Shown here: piece after piece, positions 1 to 11,400 of the stretch
How the letters are laid out: each line of letters opens with the position of its first letter
How positions within the stretch are numbered: the first letter of the stretch is position 1
Assembly (NCBI GenBank): GCA_951799425.1
Contig: OX637395.1
Coordinates: 640,501-704,500, forward strand
Length of the DNA: 64,000 nucleotides
DNA from: Ilex aquifolium
Taxonomy: Eukaryota; Streptophyta; Magnoliopsida; Aquifoliales; Aquifoliaceae
Direction of reading: 5' to 3'
The notes under the pieces: generated by a model
What the model was told of the DNA's origin: nothing
Database searches by the model: none
Seen by the model: the letters and a program-made list of their open reading frames with translations, nothing else
Translations under genes and position numbers: made by a program

Positions 1-83
1 GATGACGGAGCATGATAACGTGTCGTGTCATGTCATCAAATTTTCAAATTTTAAATTTTACAACGGTCATATTTTTGAAAATG

Positions 84-91
84 TATAAATA
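84..91 (+). promoter_or_regulatory. TATA box of the Harbinger transposase
   Basis: TATAAATA lies about 75 nt upstream of the transposase ATG at 167. The preceding AT-rich stretch with the text caacggtcat resembles the leader of many plant PIF/Harbinger elements. This is a relic promoter by position and motif only. Confidence 0.45.
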
Positions 92-3000
92 GAACCTCCA
101 TTTTCTCATTGTCATATATCTCAAATTTATTTTATTGGCATTGCACTCATACATTGTTTATTTGTTATGGCTCGTGATGGTAAATTGAAAATGATTATTA
201 ATGATTCTGACTCTGATGATGAGTTGGAGATGTTAGCGGCTGCTACTAAGGCAATGGAAAAACTTAATACCGAGAATAACTCTGCAATACGCCATGGTTC
301 TATTCAAGGTCATTCTGTTATTTTGCGCAATCGAGTTGAAGGGCATAAGAGATTTTATCGCGATTATTTTGCTAAATTTCCTACCTATCCCTCAAATTTA
401 TTTCGGAGGAGGTTTTGAATGAATTGATCTTTTTTTGTTCGTATTCTGTCCATGGTGGAAGTTTATGATCTATATTATATCCCAAAAATGGATGTTCTTG
501 GGAATATTTGTTTGTCTTCCCTTCAAAAGATGATTGCCGCTATAAGAATGCTTGCCTATGGAGTTGCAACAGATGTTGTTGATGATTATGTGAGAATCGG
601 CGAAAGCACCACAATAGAAAGTCTGCAAAGATTTGTATTGGCCATAGTAGCAATTTATTCTGATGAGTATCTCAGGTCACCAAACAGCGCAAAAACATTG
701 CTAGATTATTGGCAATCAGTGAGAGACATGAGTTTCCTGGAATGCTAGGTAACATTAACTGCATGCATTGTCCACCAGCATAGAAAGGTATGTACTCTGG
801 TCACATCCATGAACCAACAATTATTTTAGAGGTGGTGGCTTCATACGATCTATGAATTTGACATGCCTTTTTTGGGTTACTTGGATCCCACAATAATATA
901 AATGTGCTAAAACACTATTCTGTTTTTACTTTTCTTTTGGAATGTAGGGCTCCTCCGGTCAATTATTCTGTCAATGGAAACGATTATACTATATGATATT
1001 ATCTTACTGATGGTATATATACAAAGTGGGTCACGTTTGTCAAAACAATTTCATCTCCAAGAGATAATAAGTAAATACATTTTGCACAAGCTCAAGAGTC
1101 AGCCATAAAGGATGTTGAGAGAGCTTTTAGAGTGCTCTAAGCACAATTTGCTATAGTTCGTGGACTAATACGTTTCTGAAAACTTGAAGTACTTTAAGGA
1201 TACTAGTTGATGCACACGTGCGTTGCACGTGTACCATTTTAGGAATAAAATATATAAACTAATGTCATGGATCAGTTTAATGCACATCTGTAGTACACTT
1301 TGATGTGTGATTAGTCAAGAATCAATTTTTTAAAGAAAATCCCAAAAGCCATCAATTAAATTAAAATTAAATAGTCTTTTGTGAAATACATTATTCTCCA
1401 TTTTTTGTTTATTATTATATAGTGCAATGCAACTTCGCTAACAGTAATCATGATGATTGTCTCTAACACTTCAAAGTTTAAAAATGTGATAATGAAAAGA
1501 GAACCATCTCATGCTACTTTCACTCTACAAAACACATGAGAATAATTGTATCAAGGAAGCTAACACTTGATTGCACGAGGAAAAAGATCCTTAACAAAGC
1601 GTACACAATAGAGGTCCCATGTTGCTCTTTTAAAACTTCTTCCCAAATTCATATCCATTGCTCCTCCCCCTTAAAAAACTATTATTGTTCTCTTTCATAA
1701 TATAACAGATTCTACCATCTAATTGCACACTCAATTCCTCTTTGCACCACATTGTCTTCAACGCACAAAAAGATACAAGGAAAAGAATAGGAAACAGGTC
1801 ACACCACAAGGCAAGCACCTGAATGGTAAGAACATGAAATTAAAATCGAATAGAGGGGTGAAGTAACGGATATTATAAACGGCAAAGAAAAATAAGAAAC
1901 CAAAGGCTCTCCAAAACAGCCATTAGGTTAGGTTAGTCCTTTGCTCCATGAAAATACAGCAACTATAAACCACCATCATCTAAAAACCAAAACTCAAACA
2001 ATTCAAAAGTAGTACTGGTTCAGGACGTCCACCAGTCAAGAACTTTGTACCACAAAAACATATTTATAGTACTGTCATGACCACAAAAATAATTCAAAAT
2101 ACAGATAACACCTATTATATATATTCAATGTCAGTTGATTTGTACAATGCCTAAAGTGTATATATACAAAATGAATAGCGGGCAATAGTTCAATGCACAA
2201 TTTCACAAGAATGACTACAATTTTTTACCACCTCTAATACAAAAATGCAGTGAATGATAAATGAAAGCTCTAACTAAAAAATTGAAAGCCATTTTCCATG
2301 AGCAAAAACAATGAACATTTACATAAAACATAATTTTTCATAATGACATGGTCCTTATTAAGAACCCATCAAAAAAAAAAAATCCAACGCTTATATTATT
2401 GCTTAAATATAATGGACAACTTAAGCCGAATACAAGGATAGACAAACCAACCACATGAGGTGGTAAAAAAAAGTATGAATTAGTTGTGCTAAACATGTGC
2501 AAAGTCATGAGGCATTGAAATTTACATGACCGTATACACAGCTTGAATGGACTGTATATAACATTTAACAAGCTCAAGATTTTCCAAGAGCTAATTCTAA
2601 CTTTTACTGCAAGCTGATGCTGCAAGTAGAAGAAAAAAACAAAATAAGATTAGAGACTTTCGTAATGTCTATACATCGGCCTTCACTTGGAAACTTTCAT
2701 GACTTTATAAGTGAAAGAGAAACAAAAATAACTAAATTATGTTGAGAGCTAAATTTATTAAATACCTTAAGACTTCAATTTTCCAAGATTCTGTAAAAAG
2801 TGATCGAGGCTCTTGGCAAAACTGATTTTTGTTTAGAGGTACATAGTGTAAAATATGACTCACTGTCAATAAGATTTATCTCCTCAAACACATGTTCTAT
2901 TTCTAAATAGTGGGTAGGTTGGGGCTAAATTGTGAAAACGTCCAAGTCGCCGAACGATCACGCTTTTGTCCTTTGATGTTTTATGTTTATAGTCTAACTT

Positions 3001-4894
3001 TACCACAATGCTTCTATGCCGTGTTTGGATTTTAACAATTGCCCATTAACTAAAGATAAAACTATGCACGACCAAAAATTGTGTGGACTTTGATCGTTTA
3101 ATAGAACCTGCAAGAGCTCAAAGTGCTCCTCCCCATTTTGATGGTACATTCGAGCGGAATGTTCACTCTACATAAAAAATATTTGTTACCCATATCAGTC
3201 AAAGCTCTTTCTTTTGCATACTGATTAGGCATATCTCCACCAATGTCCACACAAAAACATCATTCACAGGACCAGGAGTTGTTCAAATAAAGTTGGGTTT
3301 GTAAGGAAGATGAAATAAGCGAAATGCAAATTCAATATTATTAGATAATGACATTAATAGCATCGATAGGGGAAGTGGTCACAAGAGGGGCCAAGTTATA
3401 TATTACATCAAGTTATGACAAAAAAAAAAAAGAGGATCAATCCTAAAATGTTTGGATTAATTCTCAAATCTTTAGGCTCATTCCAAAAGATGGATTCCAA
3501 ACAACCTCATTTTACTGTAACCCTATCAAATTAAGTTGTAAATTCGTCCTTATTTTGTAGTAACTTCGGTATGGGTTCCAACGATTATTCATGACCAAAA
3601 CAAGTCCACTACTGTTAAGAGTGACAAAAGCACTAAAATAACAGTCCATGAAAAATATGTCCATGACAACACCGACCACCAAATTAGTTCAAATTAAAAT
3701 AACAAGGAAAGTCAACATTTGATGTTCTAGACAACAAATAAAAGCCTCTTTCGTTGCTCATATTGGTAATTTAACAAAAAAAAAAATGAGAGAAACATCT
3801 TGCAATTTCTTATCCAAAAAAAAAGTAATTGTTCCTTCAACTCAACATTCAAATTTAATGATTGCCTTAAATCAATATTCAATTCTAGAAAGCTATTCAT
3901 CAAGAGTTTAAGTCAGATTACTCTTCTCATCAATACAATACAAAATATGTACATAATAAGGTAGTGCTTACAGCTCTGCCACTTCTTGCATAATCCAAGC
4001 CTTTCAATGCCAAATTTGTTCCAAGATTGTTCACACTACATGCGTATGAGGTTTAAAACTTTAAATGCCCTTATGTTGTTCAAATTTATAAACCAAAGTA
4101 TTAGACCATTTCAGCTAATAATAAAAAAATCAAGTGCACTGGAATCTTTTCAAGTGTCGTATTTAAAGTAATCCTCTTTGACATGATTGTGAAGAAAATG
4201 TGTACTCAATTGCTAAAAATCCAACTCGATTGTTAAAAATCCTCTATGACATGAGTCTTGTTGATTAAGACGACACTCGAAAGCAAGTTCCAAAAATGAT
4301 GCAACAAATTGTAAATTTTTAACCAAAATTTTAACAGAAGCTAGATTAAAGACAAAAGTGAAAACACCTAACAAATTAAATTGAAACAAATGATGATGAG
4401 TAGAACAATACATACTGGTTTTGTTCAACCAAGAAATACAAATTCATCATATCATAGACTATACAGAACCAGGTTCAAATCACTTGCATCTGTGCACGAG
4501 CATAATGTAACATCAAAATAGATTAAAAAAAAAAAAAAAGGACATCAGAATTTTGGGCCAAAAATTAGCTTAATCGACCACTAAACCAGAAAAAGGGTGA
4601 AAAATTATGAACCATGAAATTAACATATAACTCAGACAACCATGGATCTAAAAATCCCATAACCGAACCTAGCATAATGTGTTCAGATTTTGCCCAATTG
4701 AAACATTGGGTTCGTCAACTAACCGACATTAATAACGGAAATGCAATGCAATCATTCAATCATTATGAAAAAACATTCAATGAGTATATCATCCAAATAA
4801 AATTAGAATCATCTAATGGACAAAATCAACTAAGATCTTTAAACATGAAACTGTGATTTCATAGAAATTGATTCAGGAAAATGAGAGAATGTAC

Positions 4895-5222
4895 CATCAC
4901 CGCGGTTGTTGGTTCGCGTAAGCTTGAAATTGATATAACCAGACTCACCAAGTATCCACTTGTAAATATTGAGAAGCTGCTCATTCCCAACCCAAAACTC
5001 CTGCATCAAGAAACAAAATACGAAAATATTGTGCGTTCAGTGTGCCCATAGTTCTACTTTCCACCCAAATTTGTTAAAATAATGCATAACATAATAGAAT
5101 AAGGAATTGACAAACCAGAAGACAGATAATGGAAGATCTTTCGTTCAACAACCAATCCAATATTCTCACATGTGGAATATGAAAGAGCCACGAGCATTAC
5201 CCTTGAAGGAAGAGCACCTGAG

Positions 5223-5259
<37 letters not shown>

Positions 5260-5317
5260 AAGAAACGTTACCAAGAAGGAGCAACTCAGCCGACTGCGTG
5301 AGATGAATGGGTGCCAT
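4895..5317 (-). pseudogene. Captured host-gene fragment inside the Helitron (three exon-like pieces)
   Basis: On the minus strand three exon-like pieces have consensus splice borders and one continuous frame: 5317-5272 (ATG start, MAPIHLTQSAELLLLG, donor GTAACG), 5217-5201 (17 nt, acceptor CTCAG, donor GTAATG) and 5000-4895 (acceptor GATGCAG, EFWVGNEQLLNIYKWILGES and about 16 more residues, donor GTACAT). The spliced reading frame is about 56 codons without a stop. A GA/CT repeat fills the first intron. I do not recognise the donor gene. No further exon is obvious, so this looks like the 5' end of a gene picked up by the Helitron rather than a working gene. The 17-nt middle piece is the least secure part. 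Confidence 0.5.
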
Positions 5318-5414
5318 TATTGTAGCACGAGGTAAATAATTAATTTACATGAGAGAGGGAGACAGAGGCAGAGTAAACGATAGACAAATAGGGAGAGAGA
5401 GAGAGAGAGAGAGA
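5233..5414. repeat. (GA)n microsatellites
   Basis: Two GA dinucleotide tracts, at about 5233-5259 and 5393-5414, lie within the Helitron, the first inside an intron-like part of the captured fragment. Confidence 0.9.
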
Positions 5415-5924
5415 GTAAATGATAGGCAAATACAGAGAGAGACATAGATGATTAGGTTTACTCTGCTATTAAATCTAAGGATATGGATGACATAATTATG
5501 TTGTTGGAGGAGAAAGTTGGAAAAAATATGTTTTTCATGTATTCTGATATTTTAAAGTAGTATAGATTATGAAAACATGCATAATATTGCATAACATGAT
5601 TATCGAGGATGAGAGAGACAGTAATGAGTTGGACTTTAGTTATGGTGTATCAGATGAAATTTCTACTCCTACATTGATATCCGAACGGAGTTTGGAATTG
5701 CTCCAATTTATTCATACTCAACATCACATTAGAGATAAAGATGCTCATTCGAGACTCCAAACTGATATAGTCGAGCACCTGTGGATTATGCATCGAAAAG
5801 AGCATTTATGCAGTTCCTTGTACACCTTCTTTACATCACAAATCTGAAAATTGTACAATAATACTATGTATCATAAATGAAAAATGCCATATTTTCACAC
5901 TCGTAATTAAAAATGCACTTATCC

Positions 5925-6347
5925 CTTGTCTTTTTCAATCATACCACTTTGATTCAACTTTTTAATTTGGTCAAAACAGTCACAAAATTTATTAGTGGCT
6001 AGCTGAATTGTCGATCAACGATTCATCAAAGAAACCTGATTGCGATTACAATCTGACTGATGTTTGTATTTGTTGAAGTACTCCTAAACTCTTCGCCAAT
6101 ACGTTTTAGATTTTTGCTCATTTTCATGCATGTTATCCACGCTAATATTAAGTCAAGCCGAGATTAAAACTAAGTCCTCCTCAATTGTAAAGTTGGTGCC
6201 TCGAATTTTTTTGGTGGTGGATTCTATTTGAGGTGATATTGGTGAAAAATGACCTATTTGGTCTACTGATTCAGGGTTAAACTCATTTAAGTTTGTTCCG
6301 TTGTTCAAGAGATTGGTGAAGTAATATCTATATTCAAATGGTTTCAT
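5925..6347 (-). pseudogene. PIF/Harbinger ORF1 (Myb/SANT-like DNA-binding protein) pseudogene
   Basis: On the minus strand an open piece at 6347-6153 carries the phrase KKIRGTNFTIEEDLVLISA, the start of the Myb/SANT-like domain of plant Harbinger ORF1 proteins. The frame then breaks, and family phrases continue to about 5925: AWLNISVD, NEQKSKTYWRRV, EYFNKYK, RNQVSLMNRWSTIQLATNKF and NQSG. ORF1 proteins bind DNA and help recruit the nuclease. It lies tail-to-tail with the transposase relic at 167-5847, so both belong to one element. The region upstream on its own strand (6660-7000) is AGC-rich simple sequence, probably its old leader. Frameshifts make it non-functional. Confidence 0.75.
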
Positions 6348-8491
6348 ATGTAATGCCTAGAATTCAACCCAAAACATACATTATTCATGTAATTCAACCA
6401 AAAAGTATACTATAATAATAATTATAATCAAATTTCAAATAATACAACTTAACAGCAATTTAACACCCATCCACTTCAAATAACAAAAATCAATTGATAA
6501 TAGTAATTCAACCATACATTGTATAAATTTAACAACAAATCAATAGCAATTTAACTACTTATTTAACCCAAAAATCAATAGCAAATACCTATTTAACCAA
6601 AAGTCAATACCAATTTGACCACCTATTTAACTAAAAATCAATAACAATTTAACCACATATTTAACTACAAATCAATACTAATTTAACCACATATTTAACC
6701 AAAATTAATAACAATTTTGGCAACAAAACAAGCAGCAAATCAGTGGGGAGGAGGAGTGGTTTTTGGCAGCAAAACAGTGGGGAGGAGGAGGGTTTTCGAC
6801 AGCAAAATAGATCAGTAGCAGCAACCAGCAACAACAGGGAGCAGCAAGGGGAGGGGGAGATAAATACTTGGTTCACAGTTGAAGAAGTTCACAGAAGAAC
6901 GCAACAGTAAGGAGCAACAACAAGGAGTAGCAGCAAGGAACAACAGCAAGTGACGAGCAAATCTGGCCTCTCCAGATCTGACGAGCATGAAGACCTTCTA
7001 GATTTTTGCGAGGAGGATGGCTAGTGGGTTGAAGCTAATTTTTTGAGTGTTGCTTGCCAAAATAGCTAAAAGGGGAGAATGACTAGTAGGGTTGAAGTTA
7101 TTCTTAGACTAGATATCATTTTTTTTTCAAGTTATTGGACGTACCTCGACTAATTCTCTCTCTGATTTAATTAAAGATAAGTCATCTACATCATAATTAA
7201 AGAATTCATGAAAGCCTAACCATAAAAGAATTATCAATTTTTGAATTCAAAATATCTGAATTTCTAACTCATATTGTTTCTAAACAATATACAATAATTT
7301 TAAATTTGCATTGTCAAATGTATTCAATTTGCGATGATAGAATACTATATATAGTTATATCCTGATGAAGATATATTTTTTAAAAAATAAATAGTTATTT
7401 TCATTGGTTCTAGCATTCCAAAAAAGTTGAACAATTTGATTTGAGTTTTAAATCGACCAACTTATTCAGCTGTTATCAGGGACAATCCGCACAAAATAGG
7501 GCCTTGGACGAAAATACTAAATGACTATAGTACTATGAATAGTATAATAATATAGATGCGATTAAATAATTATAATAGTATTAATATATGTTTATTTAGA
7601 AAGTATTTTTCTTCATCTTGAGATGTAAAGTAGTAGTAATTAGGCATTGCAATTAGAATTCAAGAATAACTAATTCCAATGTTGGAATTTTAAACTTAGA
7701 AAAAATTAGAATAATTTTTTAAAGATTAAAATAAAAAAAAAAGATTTTTCACATTTTGTACCATAAAAGATTTAAGATTTTTCTTTTATACCCTCAAAGA
7801 TTAAAATTTCTATATTGTAGTGTTATAATGTGACAATTCTCACATTATAATACTTTTGATACATTAATGGTTTAATATGAAAAATTTAATCTTTAAAAAT
7901 ACAAAGTGAGAATTTTAAAAATTAAAAAAGCAAATTACACTTTGTATTCTGGAAATTTTATTTTACACTCTAAAATGACCTTTAATGTACTAAAAATGTT
8001 ATAATATAATATTTCTATTAATTTTTGTTATACATTTTGTTAATATTATCATAAAATTTTTGATAAAATAATTAATAAAAATTAATGAAAGCGTTACATT
8101 GCAACACTCTCAAATACATCGAAAAAATGATGTGAAAAATTTAATTTTTGAGATTATAAAAGAAACAATTTTAAATCTTTGAGTACATAAAATAAAATTC
8201 CTCAAATGAAAGAGATAAAAAAAGCAGAATGAATAAAAAGGAAACGAAAAAGCAAAATTTTGAAAAAAAGCAGTCGGCCTTGTCAACCATTACCATAACG
8301 TCACCGACGTTCCAAAGTCCAAACGGTTCTTTGTTTTAAAACTATCTGCCTTTGGTAAGAAAAATTTCAATTTTGGGGCTTGTGGCCTGCAACTCCAATA
8401 CAAGACACACCCTCTCTCTCTCTCTCTTTCCAGCCTCTTTGATCTATACCGTCGTGATCGCCGATTTTAGTCTCCGATCGAACTCGTGAAA
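6348..8491. other. Non-coding stretch between Harbinger relic and DRP1 gene
   Basis: 6360-6720 is AT-rich with loosely repeated phrases such as caatttaaccac and caatagcaa. 6720-7000 is AGC/GGA-rich low-complexity sequence that looks like the 5' leader of Harbinger ORF1. 7100-7700 is AT-rich with nothing recognisable. 7750-8200 is a foldback-like element, listed separately. 8230-8491 should hold the DRP1 promoter and leader: a CT-rich tract at 8411-8426 lies just before the start codon, and no clear TATA box is seen. Confidence 0.6.
7750..8200. repeat. Diverged foldback (inverted-repeat) element
   Basis: The segment beginning cattttgtaccataaaagat near 7750 is a diverged reverse complement of the segment ending atctttgagtacataaaata near 8190. 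Both arms run over about 100 bp and share phrases such as cttttata and tcaaagatt. The AT-rich arms resemble a MITE-like foldback element. No target duplication could be fixed. Confidence 0.45.
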
Positions 8492-11400
8492 ATGGAGAAC
8501 CTAATAGCATTGGTCAACAGGTTACAAAGAGCGTGTACGGCGCTAGGCGATCACGGCGAAGAGAGCTCGTTACCCACTCTCTGGGACGCCTTGCCTTCCA
8601 TCGCCGTGGTCGGTGGCCAGGTAGATCGATCTTTTTTATTCTTTCGTTTCTTGATTTCTGCGAACATCGTATTGTGAATCTTTGTTTATAATTGCATCAC
8701 AGATTGCCGGCACTTATATAGTCTCTGAGCTGAGGGTTTTATTGTTCTTTGTGCAAAGATTTTGCTAGATCTCCACTTTTATTGGTTGTTTTGATATATT
8801 GATCTTGGATTTGTTCTGATATTTCATTAAATTTCAAATCCGACCTAAAAGTTTTGGTTCAGTCCAAATAAACAAAAAGAGTTGTGGTTCCGTTTACCTC
8901 TTTTGTTCTCCTTCAATTTACTTTCATTGATGGGAAAATTATGTGGTTTTTTTTCCTTCGGTTTAAATTTATGAGCCGTTCTATTAGTGATCTTTCCTTT
9001 TTTTGCTGCTGTTTTGTGCTTAAAAATTGTCTAAGTTTACGGTTATCCTGTGTTTATGGTCCTTGATACCGTTCATCTCAATAATAAACACCGGCACACA
9101 ATATGCATGGATCTATGCGGTATATTTGTCAGTAATATTCAACTAATTCATGTTTACTGGGTTTCAATATAGTCTTCTAATGAAGTAGATCATCTAACAC
9201 AACATACAACAATTTCATAGAAACCCCAAAATTAATCACCAATTGTACATGAATATAACAATCAAATCTGAGTATACTTCCTTTCCCATCTTGTCAGACT
9301 TGTGTTTGGACGATTTTTAATTTTGGTGATTGCTAGTTGCGCACATGAAAATGATTTGACTAATTGGTATTGGTTCAACTTGTGTTTGTTGAGTGTTTTA
9401 TTCATTAATAACTTAGTCCTACATGTTTCATCATCTCTCGATTTTTAATTATTGTAGAGCTCCGGGAAGTCTTCAGTGCTTGAAAGCATTGTTGGAAAGG
9501 ACTTTTTACCTCGTGGATCTGGTAATTAATGTTGTTAGTATTTCTACGTTTAAATGTACAACTATGCTTTATTGTTATATTATTATGAAATTAACTTGTT
9601 CATTAACGTATAAATTCTGTATAAGTTGGAATGATGCTCACATTCCTATGCAGGGATTGTTACTCGACGTCCTCTCGTCCTACAACTTCATAGGATTGAA
9701 GAAGGAAAAGAATATGCAGAGTTTGCTCATGCCCCAAGAAAGAGGTTCACCGATTTTGGTAAGTATTGCCAGTATTCCATTTGCTTTGAAAACATTACTT
9801 ACTCCTTGTTGTTGCTGTGTTCTAGAAAAAATCACATCTATTCATTTTATGGGCTGATTTAATGATGGGTTTTTGCCTAATAGTACTTGCTATATGTTCA
9901 GTCTGTATCCCATTAGTGCTGGCCTTATCTAGGCCTCATCTTGTTTACATGAGCCTATAACTTTGTTTTACTTTGTTTTCCTTGTGATTTATCTCAGATG
10001 CTAAACCTCAGTTATTATTTTGTATAGCTGCTGTTAGGAAGGAGATTGCTGATGAAACTGATCGAGAGACGGGCCGTTCCAAACAAATTTCAAGTGTTCC
10101 AATCTACCTCAGTATATATTCTCCTAATGGTGAGATAGGATTGTTGCTCTGTCTGTGCATGGTAATTCATAATCAGAATGTAGATTGGTTTGTTTACAAG
10201 CCTATTTATACAGATTCTAGTTGGTGGCATTCTAAATAATGAAATGGATTGAACAACAAAGCAAAAGATTATTTATGAGAGTTCTAGGGTTTGTAACCTT
10301 GATTAAGAATGCCACGTGGTTAAGGAATAATAAGTCCAGAGAGAGAGAGAGAAAAAGTATATAGCATGCAGTTTAAATGGATGTTAATATTGATGAATGT
10401 GAAGACACGAAAGGATGGAATGAGAACTAATGGCTTCGTGAGATGAATTAAAATTTGGAAAAAACACATTGGTTTACATGATTTAACCACTTATAGGATC
10501 ATGCTAATTTGCAATCCAGTTTCTTGTTAGGTGAACAGTGGGCTTAGCTAGTTATTTATGCACTTGCCCCTCCCTCTTTTCATTGTATTCTGTTCCCCTG
10601 GGTGGAAAACAATTTATAGGGTTTAGTGAATTGCTTGACCTAGAAATTTACTGATAAATGCATGGGCAATTTCCACTCCTTTCTTTTAGGGTAAGTGAAT
10701 CTGCAATTTTGATTATTTCATCTCATCCTTATGACTTCTGATCTTGGCAGTTGTGAACTTGACACTGGTTGATCTTCCTGGACTTACAAAAGTAGCTGTT
10801 GGTGAGTTTAGCTGCTCCTGATATTGTGCAATTATGAAATTTTTTTAGATAGTTTGCCTTTACTATCATGGTGACTACATGATTTTTTTGTTTTTGAAAC
10901 AACATATTGATTTACTAGAATTATATTACCTGGATTATTGTAGAGGGTCAGTCTGACAGCATTGTGATGGACATTGAAAATATGGTTCGGTCCTATATTG
11001 AGAAGGTAAGTTACTGTTTACCGTCTGAAGTTCTGTTTTTGTTTTGGGCATAAAATCTAAGTGAATAAAAGTCTAATTCTCTGGAATTCTGGCATTCATG
11101 TAACATTGTAGGACATTTAATCCCATAATTATATGAATAATGTTTCCTCAAGTTTAGGAGTTTAGGGCAATGGTGCGAAGATAATTGCCGCACATGCGTT
11201 CCTGACGGACTTTATGGTGATCTCTAGTTCTCAAGGCCGAGGAAAGTATTCTTCAGTGTGGTCAAACGACCCCACTGAAATTCAAAGAAACCCTAGGGCC
11301 TACTGAAAAATTCAGAAGGATGTGTTATTGTTTTTTTAATTGCGGTTTCCAATGCTTTCTAACAAAGGAGAGACTAGGGTCAATTTGAAGTAGTAGGAAG

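Larger units (their letters stand above)
1203..5566 (-). mobile_element. Non-autonomous Helitron, 4.36 kb
   Basis: Read on the minus strand, the element begins TCTATACTACTTTAAAATAT at 5566, a classic plant Helitron 5' end. It ends at 1203 in CTAG, preceded by a strong hairpin (CACGTGC AAC GCACGTG) about 10 nt before the end. The host bases are A and T on either side, as expected for Helitron insertion without target duplication. Removing 1203-5566 exactly restores the Harbinger transposase reading frame. No RepHel helicase ORF is present, so it is non-autonomous. The interior is AT-rich, holds GA microsatellites at 5233-5259 and 5393-5414, and contains exon-like segments at 4895-5317. Nothing else between 1203 and 4890 is recognisable as a gene. 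Confidence 0.9.
167..5847 (+). pseudogene. PIF/Harbinger transposase (DDE nuclease-like) pseudogene, split by a Helitron
   Basis: This is a decayed PIF/Harbinger nuclease. Visible blocks in order are: an acidic N-terminus at 167-418 ending in the motif FRRRF; a block at 452-748 with LSSLQKMIAAIRMLAYG and RIGESTT; a degraded middle at about 745-1075, where phrases such as NCMHC, ILEVVASYD and VNYSVNGNDY appear across several frames; a block near 1085-1170 (QESAIKDVERAFRVL, then a stop); and the C-terminal block at 5567-5847 with ILHNMIIEDERD. Stops and frameshifts after 418, 748 and 1138 show it is dead. The C-terminal block is 4.4 kb away because a Helitron occupies 1203-5566; joining 1202 to 5567 restores the frame through the codons for KDIMKT. 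The protein would act as a transposase catalytic subunit together with the Myb-like ORF found at 5925-6347 on the minus strand. Confidence 0.88.

Noticed and set aside
9423..9857. 144-aa plus-strand ORF
   Set aside because: It runs through DRP1 exons 2 and 3 and the intron between them; it follows the real codons in neither exon.
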